8,000 nt of DNA from Kiritimatiellales bacterium (lineage in GTDB: Bacteria; Verrucomicrobiota; Kiritimatiellia; Kiritimatiellales; Pontiellaceae), in NCBI GenBank assembly GCA_021734595.1, contig JAIPIO010000185.1:1-8000 (forward strand), in the 5' to 3' direction. This document shows positions 1 through 5,927 of the stretch, piece after piece. The notes under the pieces were generated by a model. That model did no database searches, was not told the origin of the DNA, and saw only the letters and a list, made by a program, of their open reading frames with translations. Made by a program: the position numbers and the translations under genes. How positions within the stretch are numbered: the first letter of the stretch is position 1; each line of letters begins with the position of its first letter.

Positions 1-375
1 ATGCGACGTGGCGCGCGAACCGACGATGGCGATGGACCGCTTGTCCTTCGGTTCCAGTGCGCCGGAAACATAAAGCGCCAGCGGCGGATCATGAATGGTT
101 TTGAGTGCTTCAGGATACTCTGCATCCAACGGTGTTATGATTCTGAATCCCAACTCCGCCGCCTTTTCAATTTCCTCCTCCGCATTGAGGCTGTCGCGCT
201 GCGCAACAACCTTCAACGCGATCTTTTCGCCAACGCCCTTGGCCTGCATCAATGCTTCCCGGTCGGCATCGAGAATAGCCCGGGGCGACCCCAACGCATC
301 AATCAACCGACGGACACTGACCGGGCCGATGCCTTCAATCATATTCAGAACAATATATGCGTTGCGTTGATCCAT
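1..375 (-). CDS. dprA: DNA-processing protein DprA/Smf, N-terminal part (runs off the left edge)
   Basis: DprA loads RecA onto incoming single-stranded DNA during natural transformation and acts in the cytoplasm; many non-competent bacteria also keep it. Only the first 125 residues are visible. Residues 15-53 look like an N-terminal helix-hairpin-helix/SAM-like region (GIGPVSVRRLI and GVGEKIA). Residues 87-105 (YPEALKTIHDPPLALYVSG) match the stretch that leads into the DprA Rossmann-like domain, and residues 117-124 (IVGSRATS) are the family's opening VGxRxxS nucleotide-fold motif. The catalytic-size domain lies beyond position 1. The ATG at 375-373 is the first possible start, because an in-frame TAG sits at 381-379. 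No good ribosome site precedes it. It follows the uncharacterised gene by 26 nt on the same strand and is probably cotranscribed with aroB. Family identification is firm; the start is fairly sure. Confidence 0.93.
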   Translation of the reverse strand, partial: MDQRNAYIVLNMIEGIGPVSVRRLIDALGSPRAILDADREALMQAKGVGEKIALKVVAQRDSLNAEEEIEKAAELGFRIITPLDAEYPEALKTIHDPPLALYVSGALEPKDKRSIAIVGSRATSH

Positions 376-401
376 GTTCTAATCAGCAGTGTACGGGGTC
401 T

Positions 402-1004
402 TCAGGATCTGGATCCTTTGCGGCGACGGGCAAAAAGCTCCATCTGCGGGTCTGTGAGCAGATCATAGTTTTTTAATATCCGGAGCATTTGCAGCACATC
501 CGATTTTTCATAGTTGTTTTTCACATCGATATCCGATGTCAGTTCCAAAAGTATGTTCCTGAAAACAATCACTCCGTCGACACCGCGCTCACGGAGCGTT
601 TCGAGCACCTGTGCCTGAAGCGTCTTCGATGCGGGCAGGTCGGAAATGCAGAGAATTTTCGCCAACGGCCCTTCTCCGAGAAACGCCCCGGCTTTTTCCA
701 GGACGTCGTCGTCCGTAAAACGGAAGAGTTCGGGCGATTTATCCAGCACCGCCGGCGAAAAGCGGTCGGTATGCCAGCCACGCACGCTTACAAGCGCTTT
801 CGGAACCGTACGCAGCTCCGCGGACCCCCACAGCATAGTATCGGGCAACTCCCCAACTGCGCCTTCCGGGCGGCAGACGAGCAGATCGATCTCCTCGTCG
901 GCGGTTTTCTTTCGCGCCGCCACCTGGTATTTATTCGGCTGGATCACGAAAAAGCCCAGCGACTCGAAATATTCCCGTACAATCTGTTCATTCATTGAGG
1001 ACAT
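402..1004 (-). CDS. Uncharacterised 200-residue protein between aroB and dprA
   Basis: I do not recognise a named family. The start at 1004 is chosen because GGAGGG (1013-1018) sits 8 nt upstream; the ATG at 995 lacks such a site, and longer extensions run deep into aroB. The frame overlaps the aroB 3' end by 17 nt, which suggests translational coupling. Residues 4-43 (an amphipathic helix NEQIVREYFESLGFFV, then basic residues, then EEIDLLV with D40) resemble the opening helix and first acidic strand of restriction-endonuclease-like (PD-(D/E)XK) folds such as YraN. The next strand reads VSVRGWH (72-78) in place of the usual ExK, so the catalytic site would be altered or absent. Residues 116-121 and 142-152 look like further beta strands (AKILCIS, VDGVIVF). 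The tail is rich in basic residues. No signal peptide or membrane segment is seen. Being real is well supported; the fold is inference. Confidence 0.8.
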   Translation of the reverse strand: MSSMNEQIVREYFESLGFFVIQPNKYQVAARKKTADEEIDLLVCRPEGAVGELPDTMLWGSAELRTVPKALVSVRGWHTDRFSPAVLDKSPELFRFTDDDVLEKAGAFLGEGPLAKILCISDLPASKTLQAQVLETLRERGVDGVIVFRNILLELTSDIDVKNNYEKSDVLQMLRILKNYDLLTDPQMELFARRRKGSRS

Positions 1005-2079
1005 GCCAGATACCCTCCATGGTTTCCTCGGGGACCTCATTGCCGATGCTGACCGTTCCGATTTCCGATGCCAGTACGAACTTCGGCATGCCGCCCACGG
1101 TTTTTTTGTCGACCGACAGCGCACCGCGCAGCTCTTTCCAATCATAGGAAGGTGCGCGGACGGGAAGTTCCAATGCCTGGAGAATATCCTTTATCCTTTT
1201 ACAATCATTGGAAGAAAGCCCACACAACTCCATGGATGCGAGTCCGGCATAGACCATGCCGATGGAGACGGCCTCGCCGTGCAGGAATTCGCCGTAGCCG
1301 GCCGCGTTTTCAAGCGCATGGCCCGCCGTGTGCCCGAAATTCAGGATAGCCCGCAGGCCGCCCTCGCGTTCGTCCTGCGCCACCACGTCGGCCTTGATCT
1401 CGCAGCAACGGCCCACCACCTTGGCAAGCAGCTCCACGTTTCCAGTGTCTGGAAGTTTTCCAACGCATTCTTCCAAGGTCTGGAAAAACGCCCCGTCGTA
1501 GATCACACCGTATTTAATCACTTCCGAAAGCCCCGCCCGGTATTGGCGCGGCTCCAGTGTCTGGAGCGTATGCAGATCCGCCAGCACGAGCGCAGGTTGG
1601 TGGAAGGAGCCCACCAGATTCTTGCCTTGTGGCAGGTTGATTCCGGTTTTGCCGCCCACCGAGCTGTCCACCATCGACAGCAATGTGGTTGGAACCTGCA
1701 CAAACGGAATGCCGCGCAGGAAAGAGGCCGCTGCGTAGCCGGCCAGATCGCCGATAACGCCGCCGCCCAGCGCCACAATAAAGGATCTACGGTCCAGCCC
1801 GCTTTCGAGGCAGCGGGTGTAGAGATCGAAGAGAAATTGCTTATCCTTCGTTTTCTCGCCCGCCGGAAGCGTTACCATGCAGGCATCGAAGCCCGCTTTT
1901 TCCATCGATTCGAGGGCGGGACGCGCATAATGCGCCCCCACATTTTCGTCGGTTACGATCAAACACTTGCCTTTGAGCCCGGCCTCGGCACATAGCGCGC
2001 CTAACCGGTCCAAAACCCCCGCTCCGATGTGAATATCGTAGGAGCGCTCTCCTAGTTGAACTGGTACGTCGTATAACAT
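988..2079 (-). CDS. aroB: 3-dehydroquinate synthase
   Basis: AroB converts DAHP to 3-dehydroquinate, the second step of the shikimate pathway, in the cytosol with NAD and a divalent metal. The 363-residue product has the usual family length. Residues 104-119 (LGGGVIGDLAGYAAAS) form the glycine-rich NAD region. Residues 127-146 carry the signature VPTTLLSMVDSSVGGKTGIN. The metal ligands expected for the family are present: E186 in LSEVIKYG, H250 in LNFGHTAGH and H267 in LHGEAVSIGM. The C-terminal DKKTVGG (324-330) is also typical. The ATG at 2079 is taken because the protein then begins just before the first beta strand; an upstream in-frame start would add 15 unusual residues and cover the candidate promoter. 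No strong ribosome site is visible. The gene carries six copies of the 15-bp palindrome, all in its C-terminal half. Confidence 0.97.
   Translation of the reverse strand: MLYDVPVQLGERSYDIHIGAGVLDRLGALCAEAGLKGKCLIVTDENVGAHYARPALESMEKAGFDACMVTLPAGEKTKDKQFLFDLYTRCLESGLDRRSFIVALGGGVIGDLAGYAAASFLRGIPFVQVPTTLLSMVDSSVGGKTGINLPQGKNLVGSFHQPALVLADLHTLQTLEPRQYRAGLSEVIKYGVIYDGAFFQTLEECVGKLPDTGNVELLAKVVGRCCEIKADVVAQDEREGGLRAILNFGHTAGHALENAAGYGEFLHGEAVSIGMVYAGLASMELCGLSSNDCKRIKDILQALELPVRAPSYDWKELRGALSVDKKTVGGMPKFVLASEIGTVSIGNEVPEETMEGIWHVLNE
1013..1018 (-). promoter_or_regulatory. Ribosome binding site GGAGGG deciding the start of the uncharacterised gene
   Basis: On the minus strand GGAGGG lies 8 nt before the ATG at 1004, inside the last codons of aroB. 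It favours 1004 over the ATG at 995 as the start. Confidence 0.65.
1136..1213. repeat. Three phased copies of the TTCCARNNNYTGGAA palindrome in aroB
   Basis: Copies at 1136-1150 (TTCCAATCATAGGAA), 1168-1182 (TTCCAATGCCTGGAG) and 1199-1213 (TTACAATCATTGGAA) start 32 and 31 bp apart. The first and third each differ from the core by one base. In AroB they encode SYDWK, LQALE and SNDCK, so adjacent copies are read in different codon phases. They flank the variable stretch before the DKKTVGG motif. Confidence 0.8.
1440..1485. repeat. Pair of 15-bp palindromes in aroB, 31 bp apart
   Basis: TTCCAGTGTCTGGAA (1440-1454) has perfect 6-bp arms around a 3-nt centre; TTCCAAGGTCTGGAA (1471-1485) keeps the core exactly. 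In AroB they encode LPDTGN and FQTLEE, in two different codon phases, in the loop-helix region that varies among AroB proteins. Confidence 0.85.
1552..1566. repeat. Single 15-bp palindrome in aroB
   Basis: CTCCAGTGTCTGGAG has perfect arms, extended by one G-C pair on each side (1551-1567). Relative to the consensus, the outer T-A pair is replaced by C-G on both sides, a paired change that keeps the symmetry. It encodes LQTLE. Confidence 0.8.
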
Positions 2080-2271
2080 AGCTCGAAGTGTGTAGGTTTT
2101 GAACAGGGGCCTTGTCAACCACAAAAAAATCTATCCTGGGTTCATCGCGCCAGTTTATGGCACAAATTGCTGCTTCCCGCCGACCGATGAATACCAAAAG
2201 GCAATCGACCAGACTGAATCATGACCGATCGTTGACAAAGGCCATTCGATCCCGTCAAAACAGGTGCACGA
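2080..2271. other. Intergenic region between the two gene blocks
   Basis: This stretch separates the aroB start from the terminator hairpin of the oxidoreductase gene. It holds the candidate aroB promoter at its aroB end. I see no convincing gene in it: a 64-codon plus-strand frame has no recognisable family and reads through the hairpin. No copy of the 15-bp palindrome is present. Confidence 0.6.
2089..2118 (-). promoter_or_regulatory. Candidate promoter for the aroB block
   Basis: A perfect -35 hexamer TTGACA (2118-2113 on the minus strand) is followed after 18 bp by a weak -10, TACACA (2094-2089). If it is used, transcription would begin only a few bases before the aroB ATG at 2079, giving a very short or absent leader, which fits the lack of a ribosome site there. 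The -10 matches TATAAT at only three positions, so this is tentative. Confidence 0.4.
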
Positions 2272-2299
2272 AAAGAACCGCCCTACCCGACGGTTCTTT
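2272..2299 (-). terminator. Hairpin terminator after the Gfo/Idh/MocA gene
   Basis: AAAGAACCG and CGGTTCTTT form a perfect 9-bp stem around a 10-nt loop, starting 26 nt past the stop codon at 2325. The minus-strand reading continues the 3' stem into TTTT; the plus-strand reading also ends in a T-rich tract, so it could work in both directions. It closes the block that ends with the oxidoreductase. Confidence 0.65.
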
Positions 2300-2324
2300 C
2301 TTTTGAGGGTACACACTCTTCAGA

Positions 2325-3701
2325 TCAATATTCCCGCTTCGTAACGATGCCCGGTTGCGGAATCGGATAGCGGCCATCGGCGTCCGCCACCAGCGGGGCC
2401 GGGGAATCCATGGTGAGTTTATCCACATTAGGCGCAAACTCGTGATCGAGATTCAGGATTTGATCATAGGTGATGACCTCCCCGGTATGCCCGGCCATGC
2501 GGCCCATCGAAGTAACCAGACTGGCTTCAACGCCGCGCTTCACTTCGTTGAAGGGCTTGTCCGCGCGAATGGCGTCGACGAGATCGTCCCACTCGCACTG
2601 TTTCGGATCCGGCTCGGGTTGCGGAAAGGCCCATATCTGTTTTTCCAGCAGTGGAAGCTGGCCTTTGTAGGTCGCGGCCTTCGACGGTTGATGACCGCGT
2701 ACCGATATGGTTGCACATCCCTTGCTACCCTGCGCATGGCTTGAATGTTCGCGGGGACAGCCGTTGATGCAGCGACCCTCCAGAAACAGTTTTGCGCCAT
2801 CGTCAAAAGTATATTCGACCGAGTAGGTGTCGAAATTCTGGTCGACACTGTCGCCGCGGTAGTGGCGCCCGCCGAGGGTCTGCGCCTTGACCGGCCAGGC
2901 ATTCTTCATCCAGCAGCACTCATCGATGTTGTGGATGTAGAAATCGCTGAACGCACCGCCGCTGGCCCATAGAAAACTGTGGAAACGTTCAATCTGGTAC
3001 ATCAGCTCACTCTTGCCGGCCGGTTTGGGACCGGAGGCAAAAGAGCCAACCGGGCCGTGCATGCGGTAGGCGCGCATGAGGATCAGATCGCCGATTTCAC
3101 CCTGTTGGATGCGGTCGAAAAGTTCCATGCGCCCCCGGCAGTGACGGCACATCAGACCAACCCCGACCTTTAGATTCTTGCGCACCGATTCTTCGCCCAG
3201 TTGGAACATCCGCCTGCTGGTGGGGCCATCCACCGTCAACGGTTTTTCCATGAAGACATTGAGGTTTTTCTTAATGGCATAGGCGAACTGGACCCAGCGG
3301 AAGGCAGGCGGGGTGGCCAGAATCACCACGTCGCCCGGTTTCAGGCAATCCATGGCCTGCCGATAGGCATTAAAGCCGAGGAACATCCGGTCTTTAGGCA
3401 CCTCAACCTTGGCGTCGACTTTATACCGCTTCTTCCAGAGGTTCATTGAATTGGCAAATTTGTGTTCAAACACATCGGCCATGGCCACCAGCTTGATGGG
3501 ACCGCTCGTAGTCTTCAGGGCCTGGGCGACGGCACCGGTGCCGCGATTGCCGCAGCCGACCAGGGCCACCTGGACCATATCGCTGCCGGCCGCGTGGACA
3601 CTCGGGATAGCGGCTCCCGCCAGTGCGGAGACCGCCGCAGTCCGGCTTGTGTTTTTCAGAAACTCACGGCGTACACTCATTTTGAATCTATTTTCGTTCA
3701 T
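2325..3701 (-). CDS. Tat-exported Gfo/Idh/MocA-family oxidoreductase
   Basis: This is a predicted NAD(P)-dependent sugar or polyol oxidoreductase of 458 residues. The N terminus has a twin-arginine signal: SVRREFLK (9-16), a hydrophobic stretch, and a likely cleavage near SVHA-AG (34-39), so it is expected in the periplasm. Residues 43-56 (VQVALVGCGNRGTG) are the Rossmann dinucleotide motif. EKP (152-154) supplies the family's conserved lysine. GGAFSDFYIHNID (248-260) contains the histidine and aspartate expected near the active site. The ATG at 3701 has AAAGGAGG 5 nt upstream; the GTG just before it would sit too close. It follows folC by 69 nt and may be cotranscribed or have its own promoter, although I see no clear one. 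Proteins of this type are abundant in planctomycetes and their relatives, often in glycan degradation, but the substrate cannot be told from sequence. Confidence 0.92.
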   Translation of the reverse strand: MNENRFKMSVRREFLKNTSRTAAVSALAGAAIPSVHAAGSDMVQVALVGCGNRGTGAVAQALKTTSGPIKLVAMADVFEHKFANSMNLWKKRYKVDAKVEVPKDRMFLGFNAYRQAMDCLKPGDVVILATPPAFRWVQFAYAIKKNLNVFMEKPLTVDGPTSRRMFQLGEESVRKNLKVGVGLMCRHCRGRMELFDRIQQGEIGDLILMRAYRMHGPVGSFASGPKPAGKSELMYQIERFHSFLWASGGAFSDFYIHNIDECCWMKNAWPVKAQTLGGRHYRGDSVDQNFDTYSVEYTFDDGAKLFLEGRCINGCPREHSSHAQGSKGCATISVRGHQPSKAATYKGQLPLLEKQIWAFPQPEPDPKQCEWDDLVDAIRADKPFNEVKRGVEASLVTSMGRMAGHTGEVITYDQILNLDHEFAPNVDKLTMDSPAPLVADADGRYPIPQPGIVTKREY

Positions 3702-3706
3702 CACTT

Positions 3707-3714
3707 CCTCCTTT
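3707..3714 (-). promoter_or_regulatory. Strong ribosome binding site of the oxidoreductase gene
   Basis: AAAGGAGG on the minus strand lies 5 nt before the ATG at 3701. It is the best Shine-Dalgarno match in the window and fixes this start. Confidence 0.8.
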
Positions 3715-3770
3715 AGCAGATGGCACCCATATCCCCTCTTAAATAAAATGGCAGATTGGTTCGGCTTTTA

Positions 3771-5057
3771 CTACCCCGAAAAGAGGCCGGCTTCGACCAG
3801 CATTTGCTTGATGTAAAGCGATCCGGTGATGCACACCAGACGTTTATCACCGAACTCCGCCCACTCGCGGGCAGACTTCCAGACATTGGAAACCGTTCCG
3901 GCCTCGGCATACAGTCCTGCGGCCTTCACCTGAGCCGCGGCGTCTTCGGCGGAAAGCCCGCGCTGCGCGTTGATGGGAATGGTCCAGATTTTGGCAACAA
4001 CCGGGCCAAGCGAATGAATGCAACCGTGGATATCCTTGTCTTCAAGAAAGCCGAGAATAAATCCGGTATCATAACCGGGATAATATTCCTTCAGTGTCTT
4101 CGCGAGCGCATTTGCGGCCGACGGGTTGTGCGCGCCGTCGAGAATGACTACTGGCTCCTTATCCAGAATCTGGAAACGCACCCCCCACTCCACCGACTCG
4201 AGGCCTCTCTTGAATTCGGGCTCAAAGTCCGTCATGTCCGCCACAACTTCCAGCGCAGCGATGGCAACAGCACAGTTTTCGCGCTGGCATTCGCCGAGCA
4301 ACGGCAGGTTGATTGGCGGCAGGCTGCGGGATTGGGTTTCAATTTTCAGTTTCTGTCCCGCCGGTGATTTTTCCAGGCATTGGACGCTTACGGCATCGGA
4401 ACTTCCAATGATTGGAACACCTTCGTTTTTCAATACCGCCATCACGGAACCGGACTGGGGCGCCGAAACAACCGGACGCCCGCTCTTAATGATTCCGGCC
4501 TTCTCGCCGGCAATCTGTTCGATGCTCTCGCCCAGGTAGACGGTGTGGTCGATATCGATGCTCGTGATGACGGAAACCAGCGGAATCACCATATTGGTGG
4601 CGTCCCAGCGCCCGCCCATCCCGGTTTCGATAATGGCGAAATCAACCTCTTCATCGGCAAAGTACCGAAAGGCAATGGCCGTGGACATCTCAAAAAAGGT
4701 GGCCGGGCGATTGCTGGTCACCTCTTCCACATACCGGGCGGTTTTTTCCAATCTCTGGATATACTCTTCCAGTTTTGTTCCAGGCATTGGAACCCCGTTG
4801 ATGCGGAAGCGCTCGCTGAAATTGACGAGATGCGGCGATGTATACAGGCCGGTTTTGAAACCGGATGCGCGCAGAACCGACTCGATCATGGCGCAGACGG
4901 AACCTTTGCCGTTGGTTCCGGCCACGTGGATGACCGCCAGTTTGTGATGCGGATTATCCAGTGCCTGGAGCAAAGCGTGGATTACGTCCAGCCCAGGCTT
5001 TATACCGTGCGCGGTTCGTGCAAAAAGATCAGCCACGGCCTTTTTGAGCTCAGACAC
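3771..5057 (-). CDS. folC: Bifunctional folylpolyglutamate synthase/dihydrofolate synthase
   Basis: FolC joins glutamate to dihydropteroate and adds further glutamates to folates, using ATP, in the cytosol. The 428-residue product has the normal family length. Residues 44-54 (HVAGTNGKGSV) are the P-loop. FFE (121-123) and ETGMGGRWDATN (144-155) match the omega-loop and Mg region. SIDIDHT (166-172) and GEKAGI (184-189) are typical of Mur-ligase-like enzymes. DGAHNP (307-312) opens the C-terminal domain. I chose the GTG at 5057, 11 nt after the accD stop, because GGAGGG lies just upstream (5061-5066), although the spacing is short (3-4 nt). A TTG at 5078 overlapping accD is the alternative and lacks a ribosome site. 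Seven copies of the 15-bp palindrome lie within it; two pairs create look-alike 17-residue peptides at 89-105 and 214-230. Confidence 0.95.
   Translation of the reverse strand: MSELKKAVADLFARTAHGIKPGLDVIHALLQALDNPHHKLAVIHVAGTNGKGSVCAMIESVLRASGFKTGLYTSPHLVNFSERFRINGVPMPGTKLEEYIQRLEKTARYVEEVTSNRPATFFEMSTAIAFRYFADEEVDFAIIETGMGGRWDATNMVIPLVSVITSIDIDHTVYLGESIEQIAGEKAGIIKSGRPVVSAPQSGSVMAVLKNEGVPIIGSSDAVSVQCLEKSPAGQKLKIETQSRSLPPINLPLLGECQRENCAVAIAALEVVADMTDFEPEFKRGLESVEWGVRFQILDKEPVVILDGAHNPSAANALAKTLKEYYPGYDTGFILGFLEDKDIHGCIHSLGPVVAKIWTIPINAQRGLSAEDAAAQVKAAGLYAEAGTVSNVWKSAREWAEFGDKRLVCITGSLYIKQMLVEAGLFSG
3877..3891. repeat. Single 15-bp palindrome in folC
   Basis: TTCCAGACATTGGAA keeps the core exactly, with a G-T wobble at the innermost arm position. 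It encodes SNVWK, the same codon phase as the tatD copy, which encodes SNDWK. Confidence 0.8.
4161..4175. repeat. Single 15-bp palindrome in folC
   Basis: ATCCAGAATCTGGAA keeps the core exactly, with only the outermost base differing. It encodes FQILD just before the conserved DGAHNP segment of FolC. Confidence 0.75.
4371..4417. repeat. Pair of 15-bp palindromes in folC, 32 bp apart
   Basis: TTCCAGGCATTGGAC (4371-4385) and TTCCAATGATTGGAA (4403-4417) start 32 bp apart. The second has perfect 7-bp arms around a single central base. They encode VQCLE and VPIIG in two different codon phases. Confidence 0.85.
4746..4792. repeat. Pair of 15-bp palindromes in folC, 32 bp apart
   Basis: TTCCAATCTCTGGAT (4746-4760) and TTCCAGGCATTGGAA (4778-4792) start 32 bp apart and encode IQRLE and VPMPG. 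Order, spacing and codon phases repeat those of the pair at 4371-4417, while the 17 bp between the copies is unrelated. Confidence 0.85.
4956..4970. repeat. Single 15-bp palindrome near the folC 5' end
   Basis: ATCCAGTGCCTGGAG keeps the core exactly with G-C at the inner arm position; the outer bases do not pair. It encodes LQALD shortly before the P-loop. A half-matching sequence follows at 4986-5000 but is too weak to count. Confidence 0.7.
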
Positions 5058-5068
5058 AGGCCCTCCGG

Positions 5069-5914
5069 TCAGTCGCAAAGATATTCGAGCACAAGGATTA
5101 GACGGTCACGCAGCTCGGAACGCGGAACAACCATGTCGATCAGACCGTGCTTCTTGAGAAATTCGGCGCGCTGGAAACCTTCGGGCAGATCCTGCTGGGT
5201 GGTTTCCTTGATCACGCGCGGGCCGGCAAAGCCGATCAGCGCATTGGGTTCTGCAATAATCAAATCGCCCAGCGTGGCGAAACTGGCCATGACGCCCGCC
5301 ATGGTCGGATGCGTGAGCACCGGGATATACGGCAGGCCGGCATCGGCATGGCGCGCCAGCGCGGCGCTGGTTTTTGCCATCTGCATCAAACTTAGCAGCC
5401 CTTCATACATCCGGGCGCCCCCCGAGGCGCAGGAGAGGATGACGGGGCGCTTTTCCGCGGTGCTGCGTTCAATCAGGCGCGTGATCCGTTCGCCTACCAC
5501 ACTGCCCATGCTGGCACCGAGGAAGGAAAAGTCCATCACACCCAACCCGATAGGCCGACCGCCAAGCTTGCACCCGCCGCAGGTCACGGCTTCGTCCCAG
5601 CCGGATTTCTGCTTGCTGGCTTTGAGCTTGTCGATGTAGGACTGCCTGCCGGTAAAACCCAGGCTGTCAGTAGACACCAGATTCTTATCCCATTCCTTAA
5701 ACGTCCCCTCATCGGACAACAACGCGATGCGCTCCTTGCGTCCAAGCGTAAAATGGTGCGTGCACTTCGTACAGACTTCGAGATTGGCCTCGACTTCACT
5801 CTTATAAATGACTTCTCCACAGGACGGGCATTTCAGCCACAAGCCGTCGGGCACCTCACGCTTCTTGACCGTGATGGTTGAATAGTTTCTCTTTTTCCCA
5901 CTGAACAGTGCCAT
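5069..5914 (-). CDS. accD: Acetyl-CoA carboxylase carboxyltransferase subunit beta
   Basis: AccD pairs with AccA to move the carboxyl group from biotin to acetyl-CoA, making malonyl-CoA for fatty-acid synthesis in the cytosol. The 281-residue product has the usual compact bacterial length. The N-terminal zinc ribbon is intact with C29, C32, C48 and C51 (CPSC and CTKC). SCASGGARM (161-169) and the long block AEPNALIGFAGPRVIKETT (221-239), followed by LPEGFQRAEFL (243-253), match the crotonase-fold core. Oddly, the usual PTxGG glycine doublet reads PTMAG (203-207), so the first glycine is alanine. The ATG at 5914 has AGAGGA 7 nt upstream; a longer in-frame start would overlap comF. It lies 13 nt after comF and 11 nt before folC. 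accA is not in the window. No copy of the palindrome is present. Confidence 0.97.
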   Translation of the reverse strand: MALFSGKKRNYSTITVKKREVPDGLWLKCPSCGEVIYKSEVEANLEVCTKCTHHFTLGRKERIALLSDEGTFKEWDKNLVSTDSLGFTGRQSYIDKLKASKQKSGWDEAVTCGGCKLGGRPIGLGVMDFSFLGASMGSVVGERITRLIERSTAEKRPVILSCASGGARMYEGLLSLMQMAKTSAALARHADAGLPYIPVLTHPTMAGVMASFATLGDLIIAEPNALIGFAGPRVIKETTQQDLPEGFQRAEFLKKHGLIDMVVPRSELRDRLILVLEYLCD

Positions 5915-5927
5915 GTTTGAATCCTCT

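Noticed and set aside
52..67. TTCCAGTGCGCCGGAA in dprA
   Set aside because: The arms pair only at the outer four bases, the length is 16, and the core TCCARNNNYTGGA is not met.
401..414. TTCAGGATCTGGAT at the end of the uncharacterised gene
   Set aside because: It resembles the palindrome with one base deleted in the left arm, but the match is too loose to count.
1680..1694. Half-site GGTTGGAA in aroB
   Set aside because: It encodes the conserved VPTTLL motif of AroB, so the protein explains the bases, and the left arm is missing.
646..1995. A 449-codon open frame on the plus strand opposite aroB
   Set aside because: It is antisense to the clearly recognisable aroB and the gene after it, has no family-like sequence, and arises from codon structure on the other strand. 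The same applies to the long plus-strand frames at 4380-5639 and 5913-7223.
2643..2656. TTCCAGCAGTGGAA in the oxidoreductase gene, a near copy of the palindrome
   Set aside because: The spacing between TTCCA and TGGAA is four rather than five bases, so the symmetry axis differs; treated as chance unless similar variants prove common.
3702..3770. Promoter or terminator between folC and the oxidoreductase gene
   Set aside because: The 69-nt gap is AT-rich in part, but I found no convincing -35/-10 pair or hairpin there, only the ribosome site.
1136..4970. CRISPR array or IS element as an explanation of the spaced repeats
   Set aside because: The units are inside intact enzyme genes, are only 15 bp with variable bases, and no cas gene, transposase or long inverted end is present.
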